Shown: positions 35,066 through 44,472 of the stretch, in pieces
How the letters are laid out: every line of letters starts with the position of its first letter
Position numbering within the stretch: position 1 is the stretch's first letter
DNA from: Poriferisodalis sp965231925
Lineage (GTDB): Bacteria; Actinomycetota; Acidimicrobiia; Acidimicrobiales; Poriferisodalaceae
Length of the DNA stretch: 64,000 nt
Reading direction: 5' to 3'
NCBI GenBank assembly: GCA_965231925.1
Contig: OZ246894.1
Location: forward strand, 3,906,001-3,970,000
Made by a program: the position numbers and the translations under genes
The notes under the pieces: generated by a model
Databases searched by the model: none
Told to the model about the DNA's origin: nothing
Seen by the model: only the letters and a program-made list of their open reading frames with translations

Positions 35066-38000
35066 TTAGTCGTCGTCGGTGATGGTCATGGTTCCTGTGG
35101 CGTCGGGTCGGCGCCAGCTGCCGGGGAGGTATGCCGCTACTGAGAAGTGTTCGTCTGGTTCTTTGTGGTCGTCTTGTTTGAGCCAGATTTCTTCGGTCAT
35201 CTCGGTTGTTCCGGGTGCGAACACCATGGTCCCCGACATGGCCCAGTAATCGGATGAGTGGGCTTGGTTGTCGCGCAGGTGCCAGGCGGTCCCGGCGTAC
35301 CAGCTCACTTCCAGTTCCTCGGTGAGGGCTCTGGAGAGGACGATGCGGAACTCGACCACGTCGCCTTCGGTTCCCGTGGCGTCGGTGACGGTGACGGTGA
35401 GCTCGGCGTCGGGCTCTTTGTCCTTGTCGGGCTCCACAGGGTCGTCGTCGTCTGCGACGGCGACGGTGGCTGTGCTGGGGGTGCCGAGGTCGTAGCCGTC
35501 GCCGTTGGCGAGGGTGGCGGTGATGGCCCCGTCGGGCTCGTCCGCGGTGTCGTCGGCGGTGGCGACGGTGAGCACGGCGGTGCCCGAAGTGCCGATGGTG
35601 ACGGTCTTTTGGCCGGCGGAGGCGCCGTAGTCGCCGGTCTGCGCGACGGTGACGGCGACTCGCAGGTCGCTGTGGGGCACGGGGCTGGCGGTGACGGTGA
35701 AGCCGGCGTTTGCGCCCTCGGTGATGTCGCCGGCGGCGGTGATGGTGACCTGCGGGACGTCGTCGTCTGCGACAGCGACGGCGGCTGTGCTCTGCGAGGC
35801 CGACACGGTGTAGCCGCCGTCGGCGGCCGGCGTGTCCAGCGTGGCGGTGACCGACCCGTCGGCCTCGTCCGCGCCGTCGTCGGCGGTGGCGACGGTGAAC
35901 GTCGCGGTGCCCGATGCGCCGATGGTGACGGTCTGCTGGCCCGCGGCGGCGCCCCAGTCGCCGCTCTGGGTGACGGTGACGGCGACGGCCAGGCCGGCTG
36001 CGGGCGCCGGGACGGCGGTGACGGTGAACGTCGCGTCGCCGCCTTCGGCGATGGCGCCGCTGTCGGCTGCGATCGACACTTCCGGGACGGGCGGCAGGTC
36101 GTCGTCGGCGACAGCGACCGTCGCGGTGTGCGCTGAGGGCGACACCGTGTAGCCGCTGCCGGTCCCGATCGCGGCGGTGACGGTCCCGTCGGGCTCGTCC
36201 GCGTCGTCGTTCGCGGTCGCGACGGTAAGCGTCGCGGTGCCTGCGGCGCCGATGGTGATGGTCCGCTGGCCCACAGCGGCGCCCCAGTCGCCGTGTTGTG
36301 TGACGGCGACGGCGATTTGCAGGCTGCTGTGGGGCACGGGGCTGGCGGTGACCGTGAACACCACGTCGCCGCCCTCGGTGATCCCGCCGGCGGCGGTGAT
36401 GGAGACCCGCGGGACGTCGTCGTCGGCGACAGCCACGGTCGCGGTGGCGTTGTCGGGGTCGACGGTGTAGCCGTAGTCGTCGTCGACGGTGACCGTCACC
36501 GACCCGTCGGGCTCGTCTGTGCCGTCGTTCGTGGTGGCGACGGTGAGCGTCGCGGTGCCCGATGTGCCGATGGTGACGATCTTGCGGCCCGCAGCGGCGC
36601 CCCAGTCGCCGCTCTGCGAGACGGTGACCGCGACTTGCAGGTCGCTCTCGGGCGCAGGCTCCGCGGTGATCGTGAACGCCGCTGCACTGCCCTCGGTGAT
36701 CGCGCCGTTGTCGGCGGTTATGGAGATCTCGGGGGTGGGCGGCGGCAAGGTGACTTCCACCTCGGCGGTCTCGGTCTCCCCGCCGGCGAGGGTCGCGACC
36801 GCGATGGTGTAGGTGCCGATGATCGCGGAGCCGCGCGACGCGATCACGAACACCTGATAGCCCGACTCGGGCTCGAGGCCGGTGATCTGGTGCGATGTCT
36901 GGTCGGTGGAGGCGTAGCGGAGCCTCGGGATGCCGGGGCTCTGGTACCAGCCGACCTGATAGCTGACGCCGTCGCCCCAGGGAGCCCACACGATCGTCGC
37001 GGTCGTGTCGGTCACCTCGGAGACGCCGATGGTGGTCACCTCGGCCTTGGGGTCGTCGTCGTTGTCGACGAACACCACCGCCCGGCTGTCGAACTGGTGC
37101 AGCCGATAGCCGTCCCCGGCTGTCACGTCGGCGTGGATCGGCCCGTTCGCGTCCGGGCTGGTGTTGTCCAGCGTCGCCACGGTGAACCGTGCCGTTCCCG
37201 ATGTCGGCACCGTGACGGTGCGGGCTCCCGAGTCGGCGTCGGCTATGACCGACCCGTCGCCGTAATGGCCGACCTCCACATTCACCGTCACAGGCTCGGT
37301 CGGCGGCGGCGCCAAGGTGACCGTGAACGCGGCGGTGCCGCCCTCGACGACGTTGCCGCCGTCGGCCGCGATCGACGCGACAGGCACCGGCTCGAGCACC
37401 GGCGACGTCGGAGCCGTCTGCGTCGGCGATCCCGCGGGCAGCGTCGTGAACCGGATCGTGGGACTCGCCGAGCCCAACAGCACCCCGCCGTCCGCGAAGT
37501 AATACACCCGCGCCCGATACTGCGTCGCGGGCTCCAGGCCGTCCAGGACATGGCCGGGATGCTGCACCAGCGCCGACACATAAGACGCCGACGCAGGCGT
37601 GCCCGGCGTCGCCGGCGCGGTCGTCCACCAGCGCACCTGATAGGCGTCCGCTCCGGTCACAGCAGGCCACCGCAGCCCGATGCCGGTGTCGGACAGATCG
37701 AACGCGGACAGCTCCCCCACCGCCCCCTGCGTGCCGCCGATGCCGCCGAAGCCGGTGCTGTCGGAGCTGGCGAAATAGATGGTGCGGTCGAACCCCGTCG
37801 CGCAGCCCGCGCACGCGGTGAACCGCTTCAGATACGTGAACCGCTGCGTCCGATACGACGTCGGCGCGCCCGTGTAGGTCGGCATGTCGGTGTCGGTGCG
37901 GCGCCACAGGTTCGCCGCGTAGACTTGGAAATGCACCGGCCCCGCGTAGCCGTCGCCCACATGCACATTCACCGTCACCGGGCTGCCATAGGTCACGCCG

Positions 38001-41000
38001 ATGCGCTGACTCGAACGCGGCGTGCGGCCCAGCGGGAACGTGATCCCCGCCTCATGAGACGGACCCAGACACCTGAACCGGTTCTGGGAGGAGCCGGAGG
38101 TGCCGTCAGGGGCGCGCAGATCGCCCGTGCACGACGTGATCGTGAAATACACCTGCGACGCAGCGTTCGGGATCGACACCGGATCGTTCGCCAGCCGCAC
38201 CCGAAACGAATGCACCGACCCCGCAGTGAGCGCGACGTTCAAAGCCGCCCCGAAACCGCCGTCCGCCACAGCGGTCCACGTCGCCCCCCCGTCGGCGGAC
38301 ACCTCGAGGTCCTGCTCCCACGCGTCGTCGTCAGCGATATGGACCGGCAGCCGCACGTCGCCGAAGCCGGCGTCGATGCGTCCGCGGCTGCCCGACATCC
38401 CCACACGATGCACCAAAGCAGTCCCATGGTCATACGCATCAGGATCATCGCCGGACCCGACCGTCACCGTCTGCCAGTCGTCCTTGTCGCTGCCGCCGAT
38501 GAAAATGATCGGATGCGGACAGCCGTTCGTCAGATCATGCGCCCTGATGGTGCGCTGCGCATCAGACAACAACCCCGAATTGTCGTTCGCGAGCAGCCGC
38601 TCGCCGATCGGGATATGACTGTTCGCCGGGCTGCGACAGATCAGCCGATCCCGGTCCCGAGCCCCCACACCCATGTGATCACCATGAGCACGCGCCACCT
38701 GCACCCACGCCTCGCCGAACTCCGCAACCTGCGGCGCCCTCAAACGAAACTGATACGACACATCCGAACCGCCCTCAAACAGCGACACCACCGGCAAAGC
38801 ATCACCCTCCGAAGTCGCCACCCAGCCCGCATCGGAATCCGCCGCACACGACACGCCCTGCGGGCACGTCCGGAACTGCACCCAAGACCGCACCCCGCTG
38901 TCATACACATCCACCCGAAACCGCGTCGAACGGCCCCGCACCGCGCCACCCTCAACATTCGTGAAACCCTGCCGCACCTGCGACTCGAAATCCGAGTCCG
39001 AGCCCAGACTCACCGTCAACCGCTCCGAACCCGACTCGACCACACCATCCTCAGTCAACGTCAAATCGACAGATGCCGCGTGCGCGCCCGCACCGGCGAA
39101 CACCACCTCCGGACGGCCCGCAACCGACAAATCCAACGACACACCCGTATTGGTCGCCCCCGCGGTCAGCTCCACACCGAAATCGTTCACCGCATCAGAC
39201 GCACCCGACACAACCAACGGCACCGAAACGCTCTCACCCGCGGACAACGGACGAGACAGCCCCACCCGAAACGAAACCGACTGCCCCTCAAGGCGCTCCA
39301 CAACCGACGAACCCACACCCGACAAATCCACCGACACCGGCACCGGCACCAACCCCACCCGAAACACCGGCGACACCCCATACAGACTGTGCGCTTGGGT
39401 CCTGGGGGTCGAGCCAGTGACCACACCTTGGGCTCCGTCAACCGAGGCCGAAGCGATAAAATTGGTCCCAGGCGCGCCCAAATGCGAGGTGGCCTGCTTG
39501 GTCCCCGCCGTCGCCGAGTCCGAACCCCCGATCGTGCCCGTCCACACGCGACTACCGGTCGGCGCGACGCCCAGCTCGGTACGCCGCTGCGCCTGCGACC
39601 CGTTCGTCCAAGTGTTGTCCCACACATCAGCATTGCCGAACGCGATCCTGCCGCCATTGAGCCAATACACGTGCGCATTGTTGTGAGAAGCATCGCCCGG
39701 GTTCATGCCAAGATGATCACGAGCGTCCACCGTCGACGTCGACCCCAACGCCTTGAACAACGACGAATACCGCTGGATCGCCGCATGCGACCCGCCCGTC
39801 AGCGTGCCCGCAGCCGACGACTGCACAAAACTGTCGTAATCGGCGATGTCCGACGACGTCGCGTCACGGGTGTTCGCCGTGACGAACATCAGCCGGAACT
39901 CATCGCCCGAGCCCAGACCCGACGGGACCAGCTCCCAGTCATGAGGCACCACATAGACCCCATCTGATTCAGGCATCGGCGGACTCACGCTGCCCCGCAC
40001 AGCCAGCTTCATCGACTCCCCAGACGACGACCAGCCACCAGTGCTCGTCGCCGGCCGCAGCGCCGAGTCGTCCGCCACGGAGAACCCCGCCTCGCCGGCG
40101 GCGTCCTCGCCGCCCGACGCCGTCGAACGCACCCGATGATTCCCCGACAGCGTGCCGTCGGAGTCCAAAACCAGCCAATAAGTTGCGTCCGCCTCCAACG
40201 CGACGCCACCCGCCAGCGCATCGAAACCGAACACACGATCCGCGGTCGTCTGCTGATACGCCGGATTCGTCAACGTCGCGACCAACTCGCCCGGCGCGCC
40301 GCCCGAATCGCTCCAGATGGCGGCCGTCATCTTCGACGCGAAAACCTGATTGTCCGAAAGGGCGGTGAACTCCACATCCACCCCGCCCAGCGTGTACCCC
40401 GACTCGCTCGAACCCGTCGAGAACGCCTGAGCACGATCAGACGGCACCAAACCCAAAAACCCGCCGTCAGCCTGACCCAAATTGGACACCAACGAAGGGG
40501 GCGGAGGCGGATTCACGGTGCCCTTGATGCGCATCATCAGCGCAAAAGGATGCGTGCTCCAGCCGCCGGTGCTGGTGGCGGACCGGCGCGAGCTGTCGTT
40601 GGCGATGCTGAACCCCGGCTCGGCGCCGGCGTCCTCACCGCCCCTGTCCGTGAGCCAGAATCGGTTGTCGCCTGAGTGGGTGCCGTCGCTGTCCATCACC
40701 AGCCAGTACGTGGTGGACGCCGCAAGCTCGATGCCCCCAGCGGGTGCGGCGAAGCTGAGGATGCGGACGGTGCTGTCGCTGTTCACCGACTGGAAGGCCG
40801 GGTTGACCAAGGCAGTCACGGCCGCGCCCGGCGCCCCGCCCGAATCGCTCCAGATCGCGGCCGTAATTTTCGGCGACGAAAACACCGAACTGTCAGAAAG
40901 CCGACGGAACCGAACATCGACGCTGGCCAAGGTATACCCGGAGACGTTGCCGCCCGTGGTGAACGCCTGAGCAAAGTCGTGTCCAAACGACTGACCACCG

Positions 41001-41707
41001 GCAGTGTTCTGGCCCAGGTTCTTCACCAGCGACGACGGCGGCGGCGGAGGCGGCGGATTCACGCTCCCGTTGATCCCGATACCCCACGAATAGCCCGCAG
41101 CTTGCGCTGTCCAAGCGGTGCCAGTAAAGGCATCGCGCCGGTAGGAGGCGTTGGCGATGCTGAACCCCGCCACGGCGCCGGCGTCCTCGCCGTCCGACGC
41201 CGGGGTGCGGAGAGCATTAACCCCAGTCAAGGCGCTGGTGACGTCCAGCATCACCCAGTACGTGGTGTCCGCGTCGAGCGCGACGCCCCCCGACGGCGCC
41301 GCGAAGCTGAACACGGTGTCAGCCGACACATCCATATAGGCCGGATTCGTCAACGTCGCGACCACCGCACCCGGCGCCCCGCTCGAATCGGCGCGCACAG
41401 TGGCCGTCAGCTTCGACGAGAAGATCGAACTGTCGCTCAACGCGGCGAACTCGACGTCGACGCTGCTCAGCGTGTACCCCCCGCTGTTGCCGCCCGTCGT
41501 GAACGCCTGAGCCCAGTCCGTTTCATCAGAACCCGCAAGCCTCAAGAAGACAGAGGTGGAGTGGTGAGCCTGGTCCAGGTTCTTCACCAACACCGACGGC
41601 GGGGACTGCGCCGCCGCGCGATCAACCGGCCCGGCCACCACCGCCAGAACCGAAGCAGCCAACAACAACGCCAACGACGCCGCGAACCCGCGGCGAACAC
41701 GCCTCAC
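35066..41707 (-). CDS. Giant secreted repeat protein (choice-of-anchor-like, FN3, Calx-beta-like)
   Basis: 2,213 residues from GTG 41707, beginning VRRVRRGFAASLALLLAASV, a clear signal peptide ending near RAAAQ. Domain order by DNA: three choice-of-anchor-like units with AQAFTTGG (41610-39990), a unique domain, Calx-beta-like domains, two fibronectin III-like domains (about 37700-37430 and 37030-36780), four tandem Calx-beta-like units of about 325 bases (36745-35450), and a last Calx-beta domain ending TMTITDDD at the stop. No LPXTG or C-terminal helix is seen, so it is probably secreted or held non-covalently. A 15-base G/C run lies 31-45 bases before the GTG. An ATG at 41780 reaches this frame only if the run has 14 or 17 bases. 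Likely an adhesin or surface-layer component. Confidence 0.85.
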   Translation of the reverse strand: MRRVRRGFAASLALLLAASVLAVVAGPVDRAAAQSPPSVLVKNLDQAHHSTSVFLRLAGSDETDWAQAFTTGGNSGGYTLSSVDVEFAALSDSSIFSSKLTATVRADSSGAPGAVVATLTNPAYMDVSADTVFSFAAPSGGVALDADTTYWVMLDVTSALTGVNALRTPASDGEDAGAVAGFSIANASYRRDAFTGTAWTAQAAGYSWGIGINGSVNPPPPPPPSSLVKNLGQNTAGGQSFGHDFAQAFTTGGNVSGYTLASVDVRFRRLSDSSVFSSPKITAAIWSDSGGAPGAAVTALVNPAFQSVNSDSTVRILSFAAPAGGIELAASTTYWLVMDSDGTHSGDNRFWLTDRGGEDAGAEPGFSIANDSSRRSATSTGGWSTHPFALMMRIKGTVNPPPPPSLVSNLGQADGGFLGLVPSDRAQAFSTGSSESGYTLGGVDVEFTALSDNQVFASKMTAAIWSDSGGAPGELVATLTNPAYQQTTADRVFGFDALAGGVALEADATYWLVLDSDGTLSGNHRVRSTASGGEDAAGEAGFSVADDSALRPATSTGGWSSSGESMKLAVRGSVSPPMPESDGVYVVPHDWELVPSGLGSGDEFRLMFVTANTRDATSSDIADYDSFVQSSAAGTLTGGSHAAIQRYSSLFKALGSTSTVDARDHLGMNPGDASHNNAHVYWLNGGRIAFGNADVWDNTWTNGSQAQRRTELGVAPTGSRVWTGTIGGSDSATAGTKQATSHLGAPGTNFIASASVDGAQGVVTGSTPRTQAHSLYGVSPVFRVGLVPVPVSVDLSGVGSSVVERLEGQSVSFRVGLSRPLSAGESVSVPLVVSGASDAVNDFGVELTAGATNTGVSLDLSVAGRPEVVFAGAGAHAASVDLTLTEDGVVESGSERLTVSLGSDSDFESQVRQGFTNVEGGAVRGRSTRFRVDVYDSGVRSWVQFRTCPQGVSCAADSDAGWVATSEGDALPVVSLFEGGSDVSYQFRLRAPQVAEFGEAWVQVARAHGDHMGVGARDRDRLICRSPANSHIPIGERLLANDNSGLLSDAQRTIRAHDLTNGCPHPIIFIGGSDKDDWQTVTVGSGDDPDAYDHGTALVHRVGMSGSRGRIDAGFGDVRLPVHIADDDAWEQDLEVSADGGATWTAVADGGFGAALNVALTAGSVHSFRVRLANDPVSIPNAASQVYFTITSCTGDLRAPDGTSGSSQNRFRCLGPSHEAGITFPLGRTPRSSQRIGVTYGSPVTVNVHVGDGYAGPVHFQVYAANLWRRTDTDMPTYTGAPTSYRTQRFTYLKRFTACAGCATGFDRTIYFASSDSTGFGGIGGTQGAVGELSAFDLSDTGIGLRWPAVTGADAYQVRWWTTAPATPGTPASASYVSALVQHPGHVLDGLEPATQYRARVYYFADGGVLLGSASPTIRFTTLPAGSPTQTAPTSPVLEPVPVASIAADGGNVVEGGTAAFTVTLAPPPTEPVTVNVEVGHYGDGSVIADADSGARTVTVPTSGTARFTVATLDNTSPDANGPIHADVTAGDGYRLHQFDSRAVVFVDNDDDPKAEVTTIGVSEVTDTTATIVWAPWGDGVSYQVGWYQSPGIPRLRYASTDQTSHQITGLEPESGYQVFVIASRGSAIIGTYTIAVATLAGGETETAEVEVTLPPPTPEISITADNGAITEGSAAAFTITAEPAPESDLQVAVTVSQSGDWGAAAGRKIVTIGTSGTATLTVATTNDGTDEPDGSVTVTVDDDYGYTVDPDNATATVAVADDDVPRVSITAAGGITEGGDVVFTVTASPVPHSSLQIAVAVTQHGDWGAAVGQRTITIGAAGTATLTVATANDDADEPDGTVTAAIGTGSGYTVSPSAHTATVAVADDDLPPVPEVSIAADSGAIAEGGDATFTVTAVPAPAAGLAVAVTVTQSGDWGAAAGQQTVTIGASGTATFTVATADDGADEADGSVTATLDTPAADGGYTVSASQSTAAVAVADDDVPQVTITAAGDITEGANAGFTVTASPVPHSDLRVAVTVAQTGDYGASAGQKTVTIGTSGTAVLTVATADDTADEPDGAITATLANGDGYDLGTPSTATVAVADDDDPVEPDKDKEPDAELTVTVTDATGTEGDVVEFRIVLSRALTEELEVSWYAGTAWHLRDNQAHSSDYWAMSGTMVFAPGTTEMTEEIWLKQDDHKEPDEHFSVAAYLPGSWRRPDATGTMTITDDD
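35450..36745 (-). repeat. Four tandem Calx-beta-like coding repeats
   Basis: Coding units of about 325 bases start near 36745, 36425, 36100 and 35765, each encoding an ITEG or IAEG start, a SGDWGAA-type centre, then IGTSGTATLTVAT-like and TVAVADDD ends. The high DNA similarity between units allows copy-number change by recombination. Confidence 0.7.
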
Positions 41708-41737
41708 CGGCCCACGCCGCCCGACGCCGCTGAGAAT

Positions 41738-41752
41738 GGGGGGGGGGGGGGG
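41738..41752. promoter_or_regulatory. G15 homopolymer at the 5' end of the giant-protein gene
   Basis: Fifteen consecutive G on the plus strand (C on the coding strand). It lies between an ATG at 41780, which has an AGGGCGGAG ribosome-site-like sequence upstream, and the in-frame GTG at 41707. Runs this long slip during replication. Read from 41780, the frame joins the giant protein at lengths 14 or 17 and misses it at 15. Confidence 0.55.
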
Positions 41753-41780
41753 CAAACTCAGACACCGAAACAGCCCTCAT

Positions 41781-42020
41781 CACACACTCCGCCCTTCAGA
41801 AAAACAACGACGCCCAGCCCGCGCGGACGCCCCACGACGAATCCCCCACGATACCCCGCCGCACACCCCCGACCGCACCCAACCGGCGTCGCAGCCCGCA
41901 TCGTGTGTTGCGTCTGACTTCGCGCGACAGGTCTTGAGTTTTTTCAAGCAGCGTCGGGCAGGGTTGGCGGTCTCAGTTCAGGAGGCGGCGGCCGATGACG
42001 GTGATACGGTCAACAGCGAC
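41781..42020. other. Divergent spacer upstream of the giant-protein and SRPBCC genes
   Basis: Contains the likely ribosome site for ATG 41780 and an AGGAGG at about 41981 before a short 14-codon frame at 41995 that runs into the SRPBCC start. No other gene or clear promoter is visible. Confidence 0.35.
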
Positions 42021-42542
42021 ATGGCCGGCGACGCCATGACCGAGTCGGGCGACGTGGCGATGTTGGACCCGACCGGGGCTTTGGCCGAGGTGCGCACCCA
42101 AGACGACGGATCGCTGCAGGTGTACTCCGAGATCGTCATCGCAGCCACACCCGAACAGATCTGGGACGTGCTCACCGACTTCGCAACCATGCCCGAATGG
42201 AGCGACACCCTCCAAGGCCTCACCGGCGACCTCGCCGACGGCGGCGAAGCCGTCGTCACCTTCCTCGCCGAAGGCCAGGCATTGCCGTTCCCCCACGTGC
42301 TGATCTGGGAAGAAGGCCGCTCGTTCGGCTGGTCAGACCCGCTGGCGTTCGCCCCCGGCATCGTCGACGACCACCACTACATCATCGACCGCACCGACGG
42401 CACCAACACGCTGTTCATCCAGATCGACACCCTCACCGGCGACAACGACGCCTACCCCGCCGCAGTCCTCGCCGACCAAGTCGTCCAGGGCTACGCCTGG
42501 TTCAACCAACAACTCAAAACCGAAGTCGAACGCCGCTTCTGA
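42021..42542 (+). CDS. SRPBCC/START-like family protein
   Basis: 173 residues. After a short N-terminal tail the SRPBCC fold begins SLQVYSEIVIAATPEQIWDV, with TDFATMPEWSDTL and a C-terminal helix ending QQLKTEVERRF. These helix-grip proteins bind hydrophobic ligands or act as cyclases; the ligand is unknown. ATG at 42021 is the first in-frame start without a conflicting frame; an AGGAGG stands too far upstream (about 36 bases) to decide it. It is divergent from the giant-protein gene. Confidence 0.82.
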   Translation: MAGDAMTESGDVAMLDPTGALAEVRTQDDGSLQVYSEIVIAATPEQIWDVLTDFATMPEWSDTLQGLTGDLADGGEAVVTFLAEGQALPFPHVLIWEEGRSFGWSDPLAFAPGIVDDHHYIIDRTDGTNTLFIQIDTLTGDNDAYPAAVLADQVVQGYAWFNQQLKTEVERRF

Positions 42543-42737
42543 TCCGGCCGAGCAAGGCGGCGAGCCGGCAGGGCCAATCTTTCGGCACTCTGCTGACGAA
42601 CGCTGACGCGGAGAACCGCTCTCAGCCCGTCAGTGACGAGGGCGATCCTGACGTCGGTAATGCGGCGTCGGCTCGGGGAAACTACTGTCAGCCGCGTGGC
42701 CGGGCGCTGCGCCCGCGCCTGAACAGGAGCGTTCCCC

Positions 42738-43811
42738 ATGAGCACCGCTGAAGTTCACCGTCCTGGCCGGCTGGGCGATCCCGACATGACATTGGGCACC
42801 GACCCCCGCGCCGACCCGCGCATGATCGCTGTGCTGGCCGCGATGGGCCTCGACGGGCACGGCGAGCCGAGCCCGGTCAACGACGCTTCGGCGCCCGACG
42901 ACCTGTACGCCTGGGTGGACGAAGCCGAGCCCGGCTTCGAGATGCTCTTCGATGCGCTGTTCTCAGACCTGACACCGCCCGAGGGCGTCGTGTCGAGCAC
43001 CGAGGTGATCAGCGGCGTCGACGACAACGATGTCACGCTGTTCATTCACCGCCCAGCAGATGCAGAGGGCCCGCTGCCGTGCGTCTACCACATCCACGGC
43101 GGCGGCATGGTGCTGCTGTCTGCTGCGGGCCTGTCCTATGTCCACTGGCGCAACGAGCTGGCATCACGCGGGCTCGTCGTGGTCGGCGTGGAGTTCCGCA
43201 ACGGCGGCGGCAAGCTGGGCAATCACCCGTTCCCCGCCGGGCTGAACGACTGCGCCTCGGGCCTGCAATGGGTGGCCGCCAACAAGGCAGCCCTGGGCGT
43301 TTCGACGATCACGGTGTCGGGCGAGTCGGGCGGCGGGAACCTGACGCTGGCCACCACGCTCAAAGCCAAGCGCGACGGGTATCTCGACACCATCGACGGC
43401 GTGTTCGCACAGTGCCCGTACATCTCGCGGGCCTATTCCGACCCGCCCGCCGATCTGCCGTCGCTGACCGAGAACGACCAGTATTTCCTGGGCTGCGAGA
43501 ACATGGGCGGCATCGCCAAGCTGTACGACCTCGGCGGCGCCGATGCCGCCGACCCGTTGGCGTGGCCCAGCTACGCCACGGTCGACGACCTCGCCGGTCT
43601 GCCGCCGCATGTCATCTCGGTGAACGAGCTCGATCCGCTGCGCGACGAAGGCCTCGCCTACTTCCGCAAGCTGCTGGCGGCGGGCAACAGCGCCGCGTCA
43701 CGGACCGTGAACGGCACCTGTCACGCCGGCGATGTCATCTTCCGCACCGCCATGCCCGAGGTGTACGCCGCCTCCGCCGCAGCGCTGCGCGACTTCGCCT
43801 ACTCCGTGTAG
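42738..43811 (+). CDS. Alpha/beta hydrolase, HSL/steryl acetyl hydrolase type
   Basis: 357 residues of the hormone-sensitive-lipase-like family. Oxyanion motif YHIHGGGMVLL, nucleophile GESGGGN, a late Asp in NELDPLRDEG and His in CHAGDVIFR. It would hydrolyse short-chain esters such as acetylated lipids. ATG at 42738 has AGGAG about 9 bases upstream. A hairpin (CGGGCG-CTG-CGCCCG) lies a little upstream and might affect expression. Downstream, a strong hairpin separates it from a convergent gene. Confidence 0.9.
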   Translation: MSTAEVHRPGRLGDPDMTLGTDPRADPRMIAVLAAMGLDGHGEPSPVNDASAPDDLYAWVDEAEPGFEMLFDALFSDLTPPEGVVSSTEVISGVDDNDVTLFIHRPADAEGPLPCVYHIHGGGMVLLSAAGLSYVHWRNELASRGLVVVGVEFRNGGGKLGNHPFPAGLNDCASGLQWVAANKAALGVSTITVSGESGGGNLTLATTLKAKRDGYLDTIDGVFAQCPYISRAYSDPPADLPSLTENDQYFLGCENMGGIAKLYDLGGADAADPLAWPSYATVDDLAGLPPHVISVNELDPLRDEGLAYFRKLLAAGNSAASRTVNGTCHAGDVIFRTAMPEVYAASAAALRDFAYSV

Positions 43812-43902
43812 CGACCGACGCCCCGGCGCGGCTACGCGCCCTGTTTCAGCCGAGCCAGCACGCTGCTCCGGAATGCGCATTGAGTATGTCCTCTGCGGCG
43901 CG

Positions 43903-43922
43903 AGGCCGCCGGACGGCGGCCT
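43903..43922. terminator. Hairpin between convergent genes
   Basis: AGGCCGCC-GGAC-GGCGGCCT, a perfect 8-base stem with a 4-base loop, overlapping the last base of the leftward gene's stop. It has no T run, so it is probably a bidirectional terminator of the GC-rich type. Confidence 0.55.
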
Positions 43923-44470
43923 TACGCTCGTTCCTCGCCTGCGGCGTCGCTGCGTGAGCCGATCATCTCCTCGACCCATCGAAGCTGTCTTGGACCAAGC
44001 GGTTCGCCCGGGAACACCTGCAAGACGATGTTCTTGACGGTCTCGTGAGAGTCGATGTCACTGAGCGCGAGCAAGCGGCGGAAGTCGGACTGATCGGTTC
44101 GACGGGCGGAGCGCGCCTTCATGGCGATCATGTGCTGCGGGGACGCTGCGACCACGGACAAACAGGGATGCTCGTAGACGGTGGAACCATGTCGCTCATG
44201 CTCTGGGGGCATGTACGCCGTTGCCTGTTCATTTATCCACGTTGTCGGCCAGCCGCGTTCGCGGGCGATCTCCCCCGCCGCACGCATGATCTCGTCATAA
44301 CCAGCAACGATTGCGGCATCTACATCGCGAGTGAGCCGACTCTCGTCATACACCAATGCCATTGCTGCCCCGCCAACCACATAGATGCGCGCACTCACAT
44401 TCCTCTTTGCCAACCGTCCAGCGAGGTCATCGAAGGCACCACGTATGTCGGAGGCGCTGAGCGGTTCCAT
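43922..44470 (-). CDS. DUF6036-type nucleotidyltransferase
   Basis: 182 residues with the minimal nucleotidyltransferase core VVGGAAMALVYDESRLTRDVDAAI in order (GG followed by D-x-D-like acids). It resembles the DUF6036/AbiEii-like proteins found in toxin-antitoxin or abortive-infection pairs. ATG at 44470 lies 2 bases after the stop of the upstream small gene, so both are one operon. The likely activity is nucleotide transfer to an RNA or protein target; this is inferred from fold and context. Confidence 0.8.
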   Translation of the reverse strand: MEPLSASDIRGAFDDLAGRLAKRNVSARIYVVGGAAMALVYDESRLTRDVDAAIVAGYDEIMRAAGEIARERGWPTTWINEQATAYMPPEHERHGSTVYEHPCLSVVAASPQHMIAMKARSARRTDQSDFRRLLALSDIDSHETVKNIVLQVFPGEPLGPRQLRWVEEMIGSRSDAAGEERA

Positions 44471-44472
44471 GC

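Noticed and set aside
35013..37907. A minus-strand open frame of 964 codons in another frame of the giant gene
   Set aside because: Almost entirely Arg/His/Asp/Gly low complexity, mirroring the Calx-beta repeats read out of frame. The true frame has a signal peptide and domains.
36293..39967. A plus-strand open frame of 1,224 codons opposite the giant-protein gene
   Set aside because: Arg/His/Pro-rich with no domain. It is explained by the strong third-position GC bias of the repeat-rich gene on the other strand.
42641..42737. The hairpin before the HSL-type hydrolase as a riboswitch
   Set aside because: It is a single 6-base stem with a 3-base loop and no further conserved structure.
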